From Paracoccaceae bacterium (lineage in GTDB: Bacteria; Pseudomonadota; Alphaproteobacteria; Rhodobacterales; Rhodobacteraceae), in NCBI GenBank assembly GCA_902631295.1, contig CACOXV010000003.1, positions 1 to 64,000 on the forward strand: DNA of 64,000 bases, written 5' to 3'. The position numbers and the translations under genes were made by a program. Of the stretch, positions 36,439 to 47,870 are shown in pieces. The notes beneath the pieces were generated by a model. That model worked only from the letters and a program-made list of their open reading frames with translations, did no database searches and was not told where the DNA came from. The first letter of the stretch is position 1, and every line of letters starts with the position of its first letter.

Positions 36439-38118
36439 ATGCCAGAAAATTTCATGGACATTTCCAAACTCACAGAAACAGCATTAAATTTATGCTCATC
36501 AGCTCCGCAAGCCTTCGGAGGAATAGTTTTTAAAAATGCCAGTGAGGCACATATGTCTCATCTTAGGGGCCTCTTCAAATCTGAAAAAATACCTACAACA
36601 GTCCTCCAATCTTTTTATACACTGAAAGATCTTACAGGTGGGATAGACGCTATATCCACAATGTCAGAGGGTAAACTTGTAACCCAGTCTGGTTTATTAG
36701 AAAAACCAGGTTGGTTTATTCAAGTTATGGGTGAAAAATTACCTTTAGAAAATCAAGCCGTAATGTGCAAGCAAATGGATGAAAAAGAAATTGGTCCCAT
36801 CTTAATTTTTGATGATTCCCGACAAGATGATCCTAAAGTTTTAGATAAGATTTCAGACAGGCTGGCATTCCAGGTTGATTTGATGGACGTACGGCATTGT
36901 GACTTTGAGCCGTCAGAACCTTCAACATTTGATAGAAATATTTGTCACGCGGCAATAACCGATAACCAACGCAAAGCACTTGTACTTTCTGCAATAAAGC
37001 TTGGTATATATAGCATACGGCCCGTTATCATGGCTCAAAAGGCTGCGCAATTTTTGTCCCTCCTTGATGGCCGTGACTTCGTCTCTAGTAGCGACTTAGA
37101 ACTCGCAAGTGTTATGGTCTTCGCTCACAGAGCTATAATAATGCAAAGCGATGAGCCAGACCAACCCGATGATACTACTGGGGAAATGGAAGCATCTGAA
37201 AAGGATGAGGGTGATGACTTAACTCATTATGATCAAACGAAACTTTTGCAAGATATGATTATTGAAGCGGTAAAAGCAAAACTACCCAGCGATTTGATTA
37301 ACCACCTAAAAATTCAAAATAAAAGAGCACTAAATAGTGGTAAAAACGGGTTTGGCTTTAAAATAAAAGCTAAGGTTCGTGGACGTCCGAAACCATCTAT
37401 TAATGGCAGGCCAAACGGCCAAGAAAGAATAGAAATCTTATCCACATTACGAAATGCAGCTCCCTGGCAAAAAATGAGAAAAATGCAGCAGCCAGGCCGA
37501 AAAGGCTTGATAATACTTCCTGGGGATTTACAAATCCAGCAATTTCACAATCGCTCAGAACGCGTAATTATATTCGTAGTAGATGCATCTGGATCAGCAG
37601 CTGTAGCTCGATTGGCAGAAGCCAAAGGTGCCGTAGAGCTCATGCTTGCTAATGCATATTCAAAAAGAGACTTCGTTGCGTTAATTGGATTTAGAGGCCA
37701 ATTTGCACAGATTCTATTAGAACCAACACGTTCCTTAGTTCAGGCAAAAAAGAACTTGTCTTCTTTTGCTGCTGGGGGCGGCACTCCCTTGGCATCAGGT
37801 TTGGAAAAGGCTCTAAAATTGGCGGAACGCTCGCGTCAAAATGGAAAAATGCCTGTACTGGCTGTACTAACTGACGGAAAAGCAAACATAGATCTGGCCG
37901 GAAACTCAGGACGCAATCCAGCAATGGATGATGCCCAAAAAATAGCCAAAGTAGGTTGTGAAAGTAAAATTGCGGCAGTTTTTATTGATGTTGGTCGAAA
38001 ATCAAATCCAAACCTTTCTTATTTGGCGAATTTGATGAATGCACAGTATATAAATCTGCCGAGAGCGAATGCGACAGATCTTTCAGAATCGCTCAAAATG
38101 TCTTTGGAAAAAGCGTGA
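36439..38118 (+). CDS. bchD: Magnesium chelatase subunit D
   Basis: 559 residues. The N-terminal AAA+-like half lacks a good Walker A, as usual for BchD. A central acidic stretch (DEPDQPDDTTGEMEASEKDEGDD) links to a C-terminal von Willebrand factor A domain with an intact MIDAS motif, DASGSA, and GGTPLASG. It forms the ring complex with BchI. The stop overlaps the GTG start of bchO. Confidence 0.95.
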   Translation: MPENFMDISKLTETALNLCSSAPQAFGGIVFKNASEAHMSHLRGLFKSEKIPTTVLQSFYTLKDLTGGIDAISTMSEGKLVTQSGLLEKPGWFIQVMGEKLPLENQAVMCKQMDEKEIGPILIFDDSRQDDPKVLDKISDRLAFQVDLMDVRHCDFEPSEPSTFDRNICHAAITDNQRKALVLSAIKLGIYSIRPVIMAQKAAQFLSLLDGRDFVSSSDLELASVMVFAHRAIIMQSDEPDQPDDTTGEMEASEKDEGDDLTHYDQTKLLQDMIIEAVKAKLPSDLINHLKIQNKRALNSGKNGFGFKIKAKVRGRPKPSINGRPNGQERIEILSTLRNAAPWQKMRKMQQPGRKGLIILPGDLQIQQFHNRSERVIIFVVDASGSAAVARLAEAKGAVELMLANAYSKRDFVALIGFRGQFAQILLEPTRSLVQAKKNLSSFAAGGGTPLASGLEKALKLAERSRQNGKMPVLAVLTDGKANIDLAGNSGRNPAMDDAQKIAKVGCESKIAAVFIDVGRKSNPNLSYLANLMNAQYINLPRANATDLSESLKMSLEKA

Positions 38119-38966
38119 TAGAACTTATCCCAAACTGGTGGCCAAACAGAGCAAAGTCCAAATTCATTGGGGTAGATAATCATGCTTGGCACATTCAGAA
38201 ATTTGGAGCTGACAGCACGCGACTATTACTTATCCACGGCACCGGAGCTTCTTCACATAGCTGGTTTCCGTTGACTGAAACTCTTAAACTAGAGTTCGAA
38301 ATATTATCCTTGGATTTGCCAGGACACGGCTTCACCAGGGCACTCACAAGACAAAAAAAAGAACTGAACATTATTGTTGACCAGATTACTTCTCTACTAA
38401 AAGAAATAGATTTCTGTCCCGATTTAATATTGGGGCATTCCGCCGGCGCAGCAATTGCATATGAGCTAGCTAAAAAAATGGGAACTAAGACACATACTAT
38501 AGCTATAAATGCTGCATTTGGGCAATTTTCAGGACTGGCCGGCATAGCGTTTCCTTATTTTGCAAAAATTGCTGCCTCTACGACTATTTCAGCAAAATTA
38601 TTAAACCTACTTGCGAATAACGAAGAATTAGTCAGAAAGTTACTTCATAGTACTGGCTCCATAATTCCAGAAGAGCAAATACGTTGTTATCAATATCTTT
38701 TTAGTAGTCCCGAACATGTAGATGGCACTCTACAACTTATGGCAGATTGGGATCTTGGTAATTTTCTCGATCAGCTACCTCAAGACACTGCGCCTATTCA
38801 TTTCCTAGTTGGAAGGAAAGATAAAACTGTTCCGTCACACATTTCTAAAAGCTGGAAAAAAGTAATGCTCAACGCGATGCTTACTGAGTACAAGGATCTG
38901 GGACATCTGATGCATGAAGAGGATCCCAGTGTACTTTCATCAATTCTTAGGAGCAATACTACGTAA
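38115..38966 (+). CDS. bchO: BchO, alpha/beta hydrolase of magnesium chelatase operon
   Basis: 283 residues from a GTG that overlaps the bchD stop (GTGA). The alpha/beta-hydrolase features are LLIHGTGASSHSW, DLPGHGFT, nucleophile elbow GHSAGA and a late GHLMHEEDP histidine. BchO is conserved next to bchID in purple bacteria; its exact role in bacteriochlorophyll synthesis is not established. It ends the crtA-bchIDO operon, facing the cytochrome gene. Confidence 0.92.
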   Translation: MIELIPNWWPNRAKSKFIGVDNHAWHIQKFGADSTRLLLIHGTGASSHSWFPLTETLKLEFEILSLDLPGHGFTRALTRQKKELNIIVDQITSLLKEIDFCPDLILGHSAGAAIAYELAKKMGTKTHTIAINAAFGQFSGLAGIAFPYFAKIAASTTISAKLLNLLANNEELVRKLLHSTGSIIPEEQIRCYQYLFSSPEHVDGTLQLMADWDLGNFLDQLPQDTAPIHFLVGRKDKTVPSHISKSWKKVMLNAMLTEYKDLGHLMHEEDPSVLSSILRSNTT

Positions 38967-38992
38967 ACTTTTCAAATTAAAAACTTGTGAAA

Positions 38993-39412
38993 TTATTTAG
39001 ACACGGACTCCAAATAAGCCCAAATGTTAAGTGCATCAGCCTCGTTCTTTAATTTATATGACATTTTGGATCTTGCTTTTTTATCATCCAATTTATCAGC
39101 CAGATACTTTTTAGGATCTGCTAAATAAGCAACAAACTCATACTCTGACCAAACGAAACCTGATTTTCCTAAAGTTGCCAGGCTCTTTCCATACTTGAAG
39201 CCATCTATGCTACCTGCAGTTCTTCCTAGAATACCGTAGAGATTGGGACCATTCCTACCACCTTTGACAATTATCCTTCCGCTATCATCAACTATCATAT
39301 GGCAAGATTTACACTTTTTGAATTTTTTCTCGCCTTTTGCGATATCACCAGCACCGGTTAGGCTGAATGGGAACAACATCAATAACGTGAAAATATTCAA
39401 AATTTTCTTCAA
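38993..39412 (-). CDS. Cytochrome c2-like soluble c-type cytochrome
   Basis: 139 residues from a TTG start with GGAG six bases upstream. A signal peptide (residues 1-21, cleavage near TGA) sends it to the periplasm. The haem site CKSCH and a likely axial Met in RSKMSYKL define a class I cytochrome c of the c2/c550 type. It is the last gene of the bchF...hemA superoperon, suggesting service as electron donor to the photosynthetic reaction centre. Confidence 0.9.
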   Translation of the reverse strand: MKKILNIFTLLMLFPFSLTGAGDIAKGEKKFKKCKSCHMIVDDSGRIIVKGGRNGPNLYGILGRTAGSIDGFKYGKSLATLGKSGFVWSEYEFVAYLADPKKYLADKLDDKKARSKMSYKLKNEADALNIWAYLESVSK

Positions 39413-39477
39413 TTAATTCTCCACCATTCCCTAGCGGAAAATTAGCTTTCATTGCATAAAGTCAACGGTACAAACTA

Positions 39478-40692
39478 TTAGGCAACCGCTCTTGATACGG
39501 CGCATTGCTTCCAAAGTGTGCTTAACGCGTATAACAGATTTTCTATATCAATATCAGAATGAAGAGGTGAGGGAGTAAACCTTAATCTTTCAGTTCCTTT
39601 TGGGACCGTTGGATAGTTTATGGGCTGCACATAAATACCGTATTCATGCATCAGTATGTCAGATATCTGACGGCATTTTATTGGATCCTTGATCATCACA
39701 GGAATTATATGCGATGAGTTTTCCATATGTGGAATGCCCGCTCTATCTAAGCCTGCTCTTAATTTTGCAACCTGTTCTCGCTGACGCGACCTTTCCTCTC
39801 CAGAAATTTTTAAATGAGCTACAGAAGCTCGTGCCCCTGCTGCGACAGCTGGAGGAAGAGCAGTGGTGAAAATAAACCCGCTCGCAAATGAACGAATAAA
39901 ATCACATAAATGCTCAGACCCGGTTATATAACCGCCCAAAACACCAAAAGCTTTTCCCAAGGTGCCCTCAATTAGCGTTATCCTATTGGACAGTCCTAGT
40001 TGTTCAGATACTCCTCCACCCCTGGGCCCATACAGTCCAACTGCATGTACTTCATCGAGGTAGGTCATTGCACCATGCTTTTCTGCAACCTCTACAATCT
40101 CCTGCATTGGGCAAATGTCTCCATCCATTGAATAAACGGACTCAAATGCAACAATCTTGGGTCGATCTCGATCGATGGCAGAAAGCTTCCTGTCTAAGTC
40201 ATCTGGATCATTATGCCTCCAAATTACTTTTTCTGCTCTTGAATGCCTTATACCTTCGATCATACTAGCATGGTTCGCTGCATCAGACAGAATAACAGCC
40301 TTTGGTAAGCGAGCCCCTAAAGTACTCAACGCTGCCCAGTTGGACACGTATCCGGAAGTAAATAAAAGCGCAGCCTCTTTATGATGGAGATCCGCCAACT
40401 CCTTTTCTAGAAGTAAGTGATGGTGGTTGGTACCAGAAATATTTCTGGTCCCACCCGCACCACAACCACAAGAGTCAATTACATCCTTCATCGCATTCTG
40501 CACAATGGGGTTTTGTCCCATGCCAAGATAATCATTTGAGCACCAGACGGTCACTTCGTTTGGTGCATTATCATCATAACTCTTTGCCTTTGGAAATGCT
40601 CCAGACTGACGCTCAAGTTCTGCGAAAATTCTGTAATTCCCTTCCTCTTTTAACTTATCGAGTTGGGCAGCAAAAATTGCATCATAATCCAT
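39478..40692 (-). CDS. hemA: 5-aminolevulinate synthase
   Basis: 404 residues from ATG 40692, preceded by AAAGGA; it overlaps the puhE end by 11 bp. It is a PLP enzyme of the alpha-oxoamine synthase family with the lysine in [13 protein letters not shown] and the conserved CSNDYLGM and [15 protein letters not shown] segments. It makes 5-aminolevulinate from glycine and succinyl-CoA, the entry to tetrapyrroles. Confidence 0.97.
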   Translation of the reverse strand: MDYDAIFAAQLDKLKEEGNYRIFAELERQSGAFPKAKSYDDNAPNEVTVWCSNDYLGMGQNPIVQNAMKDVIDSCGCGAGGTRNISGTNHHHLLLEKELADLHHKEAALLFTSGYVSNWAALSTLGARLPKAVILSDAANHASMIEGIRHSRAEKVIWRHNDPDDLDRKLSAIDRDRPKIVAFESVYSMDGDICPMQEIVEVAEKHGAMTYLDEVHAVGLYGPRGGGVSEQLGLSNRITLIEGTLGKAFGVLGGYITGSEHLCDFIRSFASGFIFTTALPPAVAAGARASVAHLKISGEERSRQREQVAKLRAGLDRAGIPHMENSSHIIPVMIKDPIKCRQISDILMHEYGIYVQPINYPTVPKGTERLRFTPSPLHSDIDIENLLYALSTLWKQCAVSRAVA

Positions 40693-41497
40693 GATAATCC
40701 TTTCGACGAAAGTGTTCTTCTTTTTGTTTTCCTTGAGGTAGCATCCAACGCCAAAGTTTGGCATCTGGAATGGGTAAAACCATTACCCAATGTTCTAAAA
40801 GTGCCATCGCTGTTAGAGATGTCAGCAAGGTAAAGCCTATGACTTGATTGAGCAGATCAACTGCTAGTAAGCGTTCAATCCAACAAGCCAATGCAACGGT
40901 TAGAATTGTAACTGAAACTGGGAAAAACCAATTTAAAGCTGATATTTTAAAATGACTTGTTAAGTGGGCAAGGGTTGCCGGTACAAATTCGACATTTACT
41001 CTGGGCACACCAAAAAACAGGTTTAATTTAGCGCAGATTCTAGCGAAATATAGAATTAGGAAGGTACAAACGCCAAATAAATTTTCACCAGACCAACCCA
41101 AATAAACGATAATACCAAAAGCAGAAAGAAGTGCTATTTCATGATAGGCCAACGTGCCCCAAGCTCTGATAAATCTTTCTCCATTGGATACATTTTTGGG
41201 ACAATTTGAGATGTTTGGCCCAGTTATTATGCCAATTAAGAAAACATATTCAATCCAACCCCATACAACCATAGCACCTAGATATGATAAATAGACTGCT
41301 GACACCGACGAGAATTTTGCTGAAAAATATACTAATAAAAAACCAAGTAATATAAAGGGTACTGAAAAAAGTGCATAAAGCTGTCTGACACGATAACTTG
41401 CACCGTCTGAATAGCGGACAAGGAGCAGTATAACGCCGGTAAAAAACCACCAACTAAATACTGCTACCAGGCATGCTATTACAATAGGATTGGACAT
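40682..41497 (-). CDS. puhE: PuhE, photosynthetic assembly membrane protein
   Basis: 271 residues with about seven hydrophobic segments, including the [17 protein letters not shown]-terminal helix. It is the DUF3623 type of protein found between acsF and hemA in purple bacterial clusters and linked to reaction-centre assembly. The start overlaps the acsF stop by one base (TAATG). Function is inferred from family and position. Confidence 0.9.
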   Translation of the reverse strand: MSNPIVIACLVAVFSWWFFTGVILLLVRYSDGASYRVRQLYALFSVPFILLGFLLVYFSAKFSSVSAVYLSYLGAMVVWGWIEYVFLIGIITGPNISNCPKNVSNGERFIRAWGTLAYHEIALLSAFGIIVYLGWSGENLFGVCTFLILYFARICAKLNLFFGVPRVNVEFVPATLAHLTSHFKISALNWFFPVSVTILTVALACWIERLLAVDLLNQVIGFTLLTSLTAMALLEHWVMVLPIPDAKLWRWMLPQGKQKEEHFRRKDYHGL

Positions 41498-42594
41498 TAG
41501 TATGCTGGCTCCAAACTTGTGACAGACGGAACCGCGTGCTTTTTACTAGGTACAGATAATAACATTAAGAAGGCTATACCAGCCCGTATACTGGAAGTTA
41601 ATTGAGCAAACTTCTTACCCTTGGCCTTGGCATCTGCGAGATCTTTATTCGCCTTTTGAATATTTGCAAGACCCCTTTTCCAACGTGGATTTTCAATATC
41701 CAGCGTTATAGGAAAAATCTGTTTAGTAAGCTTAGAAGTTTTTGTAAAAACTTCATGAGCATACCAGTCAGGATCCACTCCCAAAGCCGCATGGAATGCT
41801 GGCCGTTGATGATCTCTAATATACATTGTCGCATAGACCGCGGTAAGGAAAAACTTTATCCACCAAACATTTATCCCTTTGGTAAGCTTTGGATCAGCCT
41901 TCATTAGAAGAGCAAATGCTTCTCCATGAGCAAATTCATCATTGCACCACTCTTCAAACCACTTAAAGATTGGATGAAATCGATGCTGAGGGTTTTCCTG
42001 AAGATGCCGAAATATTGTAATATAGCGAGCATAACCAATCTTCTCAGACAAGTAGGTCGCATAATAAATGAACTTCGGTCTAAAATAAGTATATTTCTTT
42101 TTCTGAGTTAAGAAACCGAGATTAACTGCTACTCCAGCCTCTCTTAGAGCGTCATTAATGAAGCCAGCGTGCCGAGCTTCATCCCTAGCCATGAGTTGGA
42201 ATAATTGCGTGATTTCTTTATTAGATCCACGTCGTTTCATTTCCTTGTATAGAACACAACCAGAAAATTCGGCCGTGCAAGAGCTGATTAGAAAATCAAT
42301 GAATTCTTTTTTTAACTGCGGCTCCATATTATCCCAGTCTACCTGGTCCCAGTCATCATTTTTCTTGAAGTGGCCCTTGTTTGGATCGCTGAGCATTCTT
42401 TCTATTAATGGGTCCCACTCAGATCTGATGTGGCTTACGTCAATTGCATCAAGTTCGTCAAAATCTGTGGTATAAAACCGTGGAGTCAGCAACGTATTTT
42501 TCATTGCCACTTCAGTGGCCATACCACTATCTAAGGTCTCTTGAATGGCTAAAGCTTCCTCTGCTGTGGTAGCGTCTGCACTGTGTTTATTCAT
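41497..42594 (-). CDS. acsF: Mg-protoporphyrin IX monomethyl ester oxidative cyclase, aerobic
   Basis: 365 residues, di-iron carboxylate oxygenase. Ligand motifs include SSCTAEFSGCVLYKEM, MARDEARHAGF and CNDEFAHGEAFA. It forms ring E using O2, consistent with an aerobic phototroph; no bchE is seen. The start overlaps the small upstream gene as ATGA. Confidence 0.96.
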   Translation of the reverse strand: MNKHSADATTAEEALAIQETLDSGMATEVAMKNTLLTPRFYTTDFDELDAIDVSHIRSEWDPLIERMLSDPNKGHFKKNDDWDQVDWDNMEPQLKKEFIDFLISSCTAEFSGCVLYKEMKRRGSNKEITQLFQLMARDEARHAGFINDALREAGVAVNLGFLTQKKKYTYFRPKFIYYATYLSEKIGYARYITIFRHLQENPQHRFHPIFKWFEEWCNDEFAHGEAFALLMKADPKLTKGINVWWIKFFLTAVYATMYIRDHQRPAFHAALGVDPDWYAHEVFTKTSKLTKQIFPITLDIENPRWKRGLANIQKANKDLADAKAKGKKFAQLTSSIRAGIAFLMLLSVPSKKHAVPSVTSLEPAY

Positions 42595-42887
42595 AGTGTC
42601 GCCTCCTCAGAAAAAGAAAATTCGCATAGTTCCATTACCTCAAAGTCACCAGTAGCTCTAGTCCATAAGCGTTCAATAATGCTTGCCCTTAAAATTATCG
42701 CATTCCGCTCTTCTTGAACAACTTCACCGAAAGGTGCCATTATTTCTGGACCCTCAACAAGCACTTCATCGCCTGGGTGAACGACAGCTCCATTGTTAAA
42801 ACGTACATGCGCATGTAGGCTCTCAAACTTATGACTGATTTCCACAGTGCAAGGTACTTTCTCTTGTTCTCTAGTAAATATTCCCAC
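42591..42887 (-). CDS. Small conserved photosynthesis-cluster protein between puhC and acsF
   Basis: 98 residues from a GTG with GGGGA upstream. It is acidic and soluble, with VEISHKFESLHAHVRF and a GDEVLVEGPEI turn that suggest a small beta fold. It corresponds to the conserved hypothetical gene found between puhC and acsF in Roseobacter clusters. It is tightly coupled to acsF, so an accessory role for the cyclase or reaction-centre assembly is possible but unproven. Confidence 0.8.
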   Translation of the reverse strand: MGIFTREQEKVPCTVEISHKFESLHAHVRFNNGAVVHPGDEVLVEGPEIMAPFGEVVQEERNAIILRASIIERLWTRATGDFEVMELCEFSFSEEATL

Positions 42888-42888
42888 T

Positions 42889-43359
42889 TTATTCCCCTTT
42901 CTTTGCTTTGGCTAAAAGCATGGCAAAAGCGCGTGAATTGTCAGCGCCAAATCCCATCATATCCGCTTGCCATGCGGTCGATGGATCATAGACAGATATT
43001 CGTCCATTTTCTCTCCAGATAACTTCAACAGGCGTATTTAACTGAACGCCTTGTTTTCTGCGCTCTTGGTCAACGGCTCGGGCTACACCAGATACAAATC
43101 CACCCTCCTCACTACTCAAATTTGCGAGCAGAACCCCGTCAGAGCTCAGAACCCTAACTGCACCATTTTCCTCACTAAAAAAATATAAAGAGGCTTTCGC
43201 TTGGACTTCTGACTGGGGTGGTGTCCCCATAAGCGACAAGCCACTAACTCTTGCAAAACTAACCGCAATGAGAATGAAGACTACCAAAGCAAACATCACT
43301 CTAAGCATTGCTTTAGGAATTTTTTCTGACAGTCTGTTTTGCATAGCAATATTATTCAT
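42889..43359 (-). CDS. puhC: PuhC, photosynthetic complex assembly protein
   Basis: 156 residues with one N-terminal membrane helix (about 17-40) and a periplasmic domain containing LYFFSEENGAVRVLSSDG and VEVIWRENGRISVYDP. PuhC is needed for efficient LH1/reaction-centre assembly in Rhodobacter. An alternative ATG at 43344 is in frame. It is ordered puhA-puhB-puhC as expected. Confidence 0.93.
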   Translation of the reverse strand: MNNIAMQNRLSEKIPKAMLRVMFALVVFILIAVSFARVSGLSLMGTPPQSEVQAKASLYFFSEENGAVRVLSSDGVLLANLSSEEGGFVSGVARAVDQERRKQGVQLNTPVEVIWRENGRISVYDPSTAWQADMMGFGADNSRAFAMLLAKAKKGE

Positions 43360-43367
43360 TTAGGTAT

Positions 43368-44006
43368 CTAGTTCACAACCACACCCACCCCAGGAGCATT
43401 GGGTTGGGAATGGTTTTCCTTCTCAATTATTCTTGATTTTGCAGCTTCCCCTAAAATTGAAGACACCTTTTCAATATCAGGGATACATCTGAGGGTAGGT
43501 TGTGGCTTTCCAAAATGCCAGGAGCGAGCGTGAGGCCAAAGTACAAAATAAGAAAACTTTGTGCTTCCCGAGGTCTCAAAAGCTATATTTCCAAAACCCC
43601 CGCGCTTTTTTGCCACTGCAGCATTATCAATTTTTGTAAAAGGTAAGTTTAACGTAATAGTTAAAGCTGCTCCAATTCTCAATACTACTCTTTTGTTAGT
43701 TATTGTGTACACAGTTGCCTTTGCCTGAACATAGCCAACAATACACAGCAAGAGCCCAGCAAAAGCCGCTATAAATAAAAATGGTATAATTACAGAAATC
43801 GCAGTCCCAAGTGGCATATAATCAATTACCGTAAGGAATCTCCAAGTTGCTAAAAGGCCAAAATACCCAATGATCCACCACAGATTCAACGAATCAATTG
43901 TTAGTTGCAACCAATTCGGTCTTCCCTGCCAAAGTATCACTTCTCCTTTTGGTAAAAGTTCTGGCAATCCCTTTATCGGTTCTACTGCAAAATCATCTTC
44001 TGACAT
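43368..44006 (-). CDS. puhB: PuhB, photosynthetic complex assembly protein
   Basis: 212 residues from ATG 44006, with GGGAGGG upstream. A PH-like domain with EVILWQGRPNW precedes and surrounds about two to three membrane helices, then YTITNKRVVLRIG. PuhB acts as a reaction-centre assembly factor. A longer frame would overlap puhA and is rejected. Confidence 0.92.
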   Translation of the reverse strand: MSEDDFAVEPIKGLPELLPKGEVILWQGRPNWLQLTIDSLNLWWIIGYFGLLATWRFLTVIDYMPLGTAISVIIPFLFIAAFAGLLLCIVGYVQAKATVYTITNKRVVLRIGAALTITLNLPFTKIDNAAVAKKRGGFGNIAFETSGSTKFSYFVLWPHARSWHFGKPQPTLRCIPDIEKVSSILGEAAKSRIIEKENHSQPNAPGVGVVVN

Positions 44007-44028
44007 TTTGGCCCTCCCGTTAATTTCC

Positions 44029-44796
44029 CTATATTTGTGGCTCCAGTCGCTCAGAGGATGCATAGAGAGTACCTCCAGCGTAATACGCCGAAATTTTCTC
44101 TTCCTCTAACAAAGTCACTTGATTAGGTGACTTATGTTTTGGAACATCTCCAAAATGCGATCCAAAAATGGATTTTACTGTAACACGGTTAGAACGAACT
44201 CTAGCTAATGTCATCGGCACCAAACGTGTACCATCTCCATATTTTGGGGATAATTCTATTTCAAGATATCTCACCAACTGTTCAGGTTCATCCACCCACA
44301 TATCAGCAATTTTTCCAACAATTGTTCCATCTCCAGCCTCGACCGGCAAATCTCGTGGATCACGGCCACCTGAAATAGAAAACTGCCCACTGGCAGACAT
44401 TGGTATGATTTTTGGGTGTCCGTGTGCACCTAACTCTGGCACATCCCGTCTTGCCGCCCATGAAGCTGGACCAACTCCATCTTTCATTGGATCCCCAGTC
44501 GGTTCAAACGGATAACCATTCGCCTTACTAGTTTGCTCCAGGGCAACCTTACGATTTTCACCGTTTGAATTTGGCACGGTTACCTCGCCACGGCCGTGAG
44601 GTAATTTAAATGTTTTAGGGTCTGGCATAGGATACATGCCTCGGTTGGGTGCTTCAGTTCCATCATCATTTTCCGCAGGATACCCTTCACGCATATTTTC
44701 GCGCTGTATATAAATAATTAAAAGTGCGAAAAAAATCCAGAAAAGCCATATAGCGGCACTCGCTAGATCAAAATTTGCAAAATATGTAGGTGTCAT
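44029..44796 (-). CDS. puhA: Reaction centre H subunit
   Basis: 255 residues from ATG 44796, AAGGA upstream. A single N-terminal membrane helix (about 12-32) is followed by the cytoplasmic domain with IQRENMREGYP and DMWVDEPEQLVRYLE. It caps the L-M pair on the cytoplasmic side. PufL and PufM are not encoded in this window, although this subunit is intact. Confidence 0.96.
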   Translation of the reverse strand: MTPTYFANFDLASAAIWLFWIFFALLIIYIQRENMREGYPAENDDGTEAPNRGMYPMPDPKTFKLPHGRGEVTVPNSNGENRKVALEQTSKANGYPFEPTGDPMKDGVGPASWAARRDVPELGAHGHPKIIPMSASGQFSISGGRDPRDLPVEAGDGTIVGKIADMWVDEPEQLVRYLEIELSPKYGDGTRLVPMTLARVRSNRVTVKSIFGSHFGDVPKHKSPNQVTLLEEEKISAYYAGGTLYASSERLEPQI

Positions 44797-44824
44797 TTTA
44801 GTTTCCTTTCTAGGGTCATTCTGA

Positions 44825-46270
44825 TCACATCGGGAAATCTGCAAGCCGAATACCAGCAGATCCCTGATCAGTTTTTGAGACAATATGCTGCCCTTGCCGA
44901 ATTAGTGGAAGAAGAACCAATAATGTGACAATGAGCAAAGCAATCTCGCTATGATAAACAAATGAATATCCCGTAGCAGGCGTGGCGAGCGCCTCTCCCC
45001 ATGAACCACGCATTGCGTGGTAATTAATAAAGTCTCTTAAGAAACCTCCCAATGCAATTGCTATACCTGCAGCCGTGGCTTGGGCTGCGCCCCAAGCACC
45101 GATCGCCAAACCACGGCCGGCTATACCGGAGATGGGAATTGTCATTGCTAAAATTAAAGTAGCAACGGAAAACAACCCAGCTCCAAATCCAATTAATAAT
45201 GCGCCAATGAAAAATAATAATGTCGATCCTAATGGTGCAGAAAATATTACTGTTGGAAAAGCAACCAGACCGACAATCAATCCTCCTCGCATCAATCTAG
45301 TTGGATCACCTTTATGATCCAAACGGCGGGCTGCATAGGCCAAACCAAGAAGGGCTCCCAATGCCCAAGATGCGGAAAGCCAAGTTGTTTTACCAACGCT
45401 GAGACCTAAAACTTCTCCACCGAATGGCTCCAGTAAAACATCCTGCATATTAAATGCAATTGTTCCCAAAAACACAACACAGATTAGCCGAGCGGTTTGT
45501 CCACTTTTTATAAGATCTGACCAAGCGTCACGGAAAGATGGTTTTGGCAATGATCGGTCTTCTTTGCTCATTGGATTAATACTTTCCTGTTTCCAAAGAG
45601 CTATTAAATTTAGGAGTAATCCAACTATTGCAGCACCTTGCACTACCCTAATCAGTAATAAACTTGAGAAATCCCGAAGCAACCAGCCAATTATTAAAGC
45701 CGAAATCCCCATTCCGACAAGAAACATTACATACAGTAATGCTACCACCCTTGGACGATTTTCATCGCTAGCTCGGTCACTGGCCAGAGCCAATCCCGCA
45801 GTTTGGGTCATGTGCAAACCTACTCCCGTCATAATAAAAGCCAGAGCAGCTAAAACTTCACCCGCCCAACTTGGGCCCAAAGTTTGATCGCCTGATAAGA
45901 CCATAAGAGAAAATGGCATTATAGCCAATCCGCCCATTTGCCATAGTGAACCAAACCAAAGATAGGGCACCCGTTTCCATCCAATTGCAGATCGATAATT
46001 GTCTGATCTGAAGCCTAAGAGAGCCCTAAAAGGTGCTATCAGAACGGGCAGCGCAATCATACTGGCAACGATTAGAGCTGGCACACTCAGCTCAACTATC
46101 ATTACACGATTTAATGTCCCTAGGAGCATTACACTAGCCATACCAACGGATATTTGGAATAAGGATAACCTCAGTAATTGACCAAGGGGAAAATCTGAAC
46201 TAGCGGCATCTGCAAATGGAAGCATTCTCCGCGTTAAATTTGGTAAAAATTGAGGTGTACGATGATTCAT
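44825..46270 (-). CDS. lhaA: LhaA, PucC-family LH1 assembly protein
   Basis: 481 residues with twelve membrane segments of the PucC branch of the major facilitator fold. RVMIVELSVPA and the FRALLGFRSDNYRSAIGWKRVPYLW loop are diagnostic. It assists LH1 assembly and possibly bacteriochlorophyll delivery. It overlaps bchM at its start (ATGA). A second family member is at 58199. Confidence 0.92.
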   Translation of the reverse strand: MNHRTPQFLPNLTRRMLPFADAASSDFPLGQLLRLSLFQISVGMASVMLLGTLNRVMIVELSVPALIVASMIALPVLIAPFRALLGFRSDNYRSAIGWKRVPYLWFGSLWQMGGLAIMPFSLMVLSGDQTLGPSWAGEVLAALAFIMTGVGLHMTQTAGLALASDRASDENRPRVVALLYVMFLVGMGISALIIGWLLRDFSSLLLIRVVQGAAIVGLLLNLIALWKQESINPMSKEDRSLPKPSFRDAWSDLIKSGQTARLICVVFLGTIAFNMQDVLLEPFGGEVLGLSVGKTTWLSASWALGALLGLAYAARRLDHKGDPTRLMRGGLIVGLVAFPTVIFSAPLGSTLLFFIGALLIGFGAGLFSVATLILAMTIPISGIAGRGLAIGAWGAAQATAAGIAIALGGFLRDFINYHAMRGSWGEALATPATGYSFVYHSEIALLIVTLLVLLPLIRQGQHIVSKTDQGSAGIRLADFPM

Positions 46271-46937
46271 TTTCTACACCCAATTGCATGTGATATATAA
46301 AAGCCAGAATTAACTATTCCAAGATCAGTCAATTCCAATTTGGTACCTAATTCTTTACAGATTGACTTGAAAGAGTGAGGAACCATTACCGGTGATCGAT
46401 CGCCGCTTGGAGCTAGTTTGCCAACGTACCACATTAGCATTAAGAGCGTAGTTTTTGGCGCTATTGTAAAATAGATTGACTTTGATGTCCTTGACGACAG
46501 CTCACTTAATAAAGACCCTAAGTCTGTTCTATTATAGTAAATCAAACTATCCATTGCGATAACATAGTCAAAATTACCAAGCTCAGGGCTAACCATATCT
46601 CCTGCTACAAACTCGATATTTTTTTGTAGGTGAGTTGGAATTCTTGAGCGTGCTACTTGAATAAGTGAAGGACTTATATCAGCCGCAACCACTCGGCATC
46701 CGCGCAAAGCAAGCTCCTCACTCAGCTGACCGGTACCACATCCCGCATCTAAAACCCTCGCTCCAGATAAATTTTTTGGGAGTTGCGAGATAAGTTTCAT
46801 TCGCATTTCGTCACGCCCACGGCGAACCGATTGACGTATTCTAGAAACTGGCGCCTTCGAAGTTAAGCGCTCCCAAGTCTTCAGGGCAGTTTTGTCAAAA
46901 TACGTTTCAACACGTGAGAGTGTCTGATCATAGTTCA

Positions 46938-46938
<1 letters not shown>
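46267..46938 (-). CDS. bchM: Mg-protoporphyrin IX O-methyltransferase
   Basis: 223 residues of the class I SAM methyltransferase fold. The SAM-binding motif VLDAGCGTGQLSEELA and FDYVIAMDSLIYY are present. It methylates Mg-protoporphyrin IX at the ring C propionate, the substrate for AcsF. The start overlaps the bchL stop by one base (TAATG). Confidence 0.95.
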
Positions 46939-47849
<911 letters not shown>

Positions 47850-47870
47850 TCATATTACATTTCATTTCAT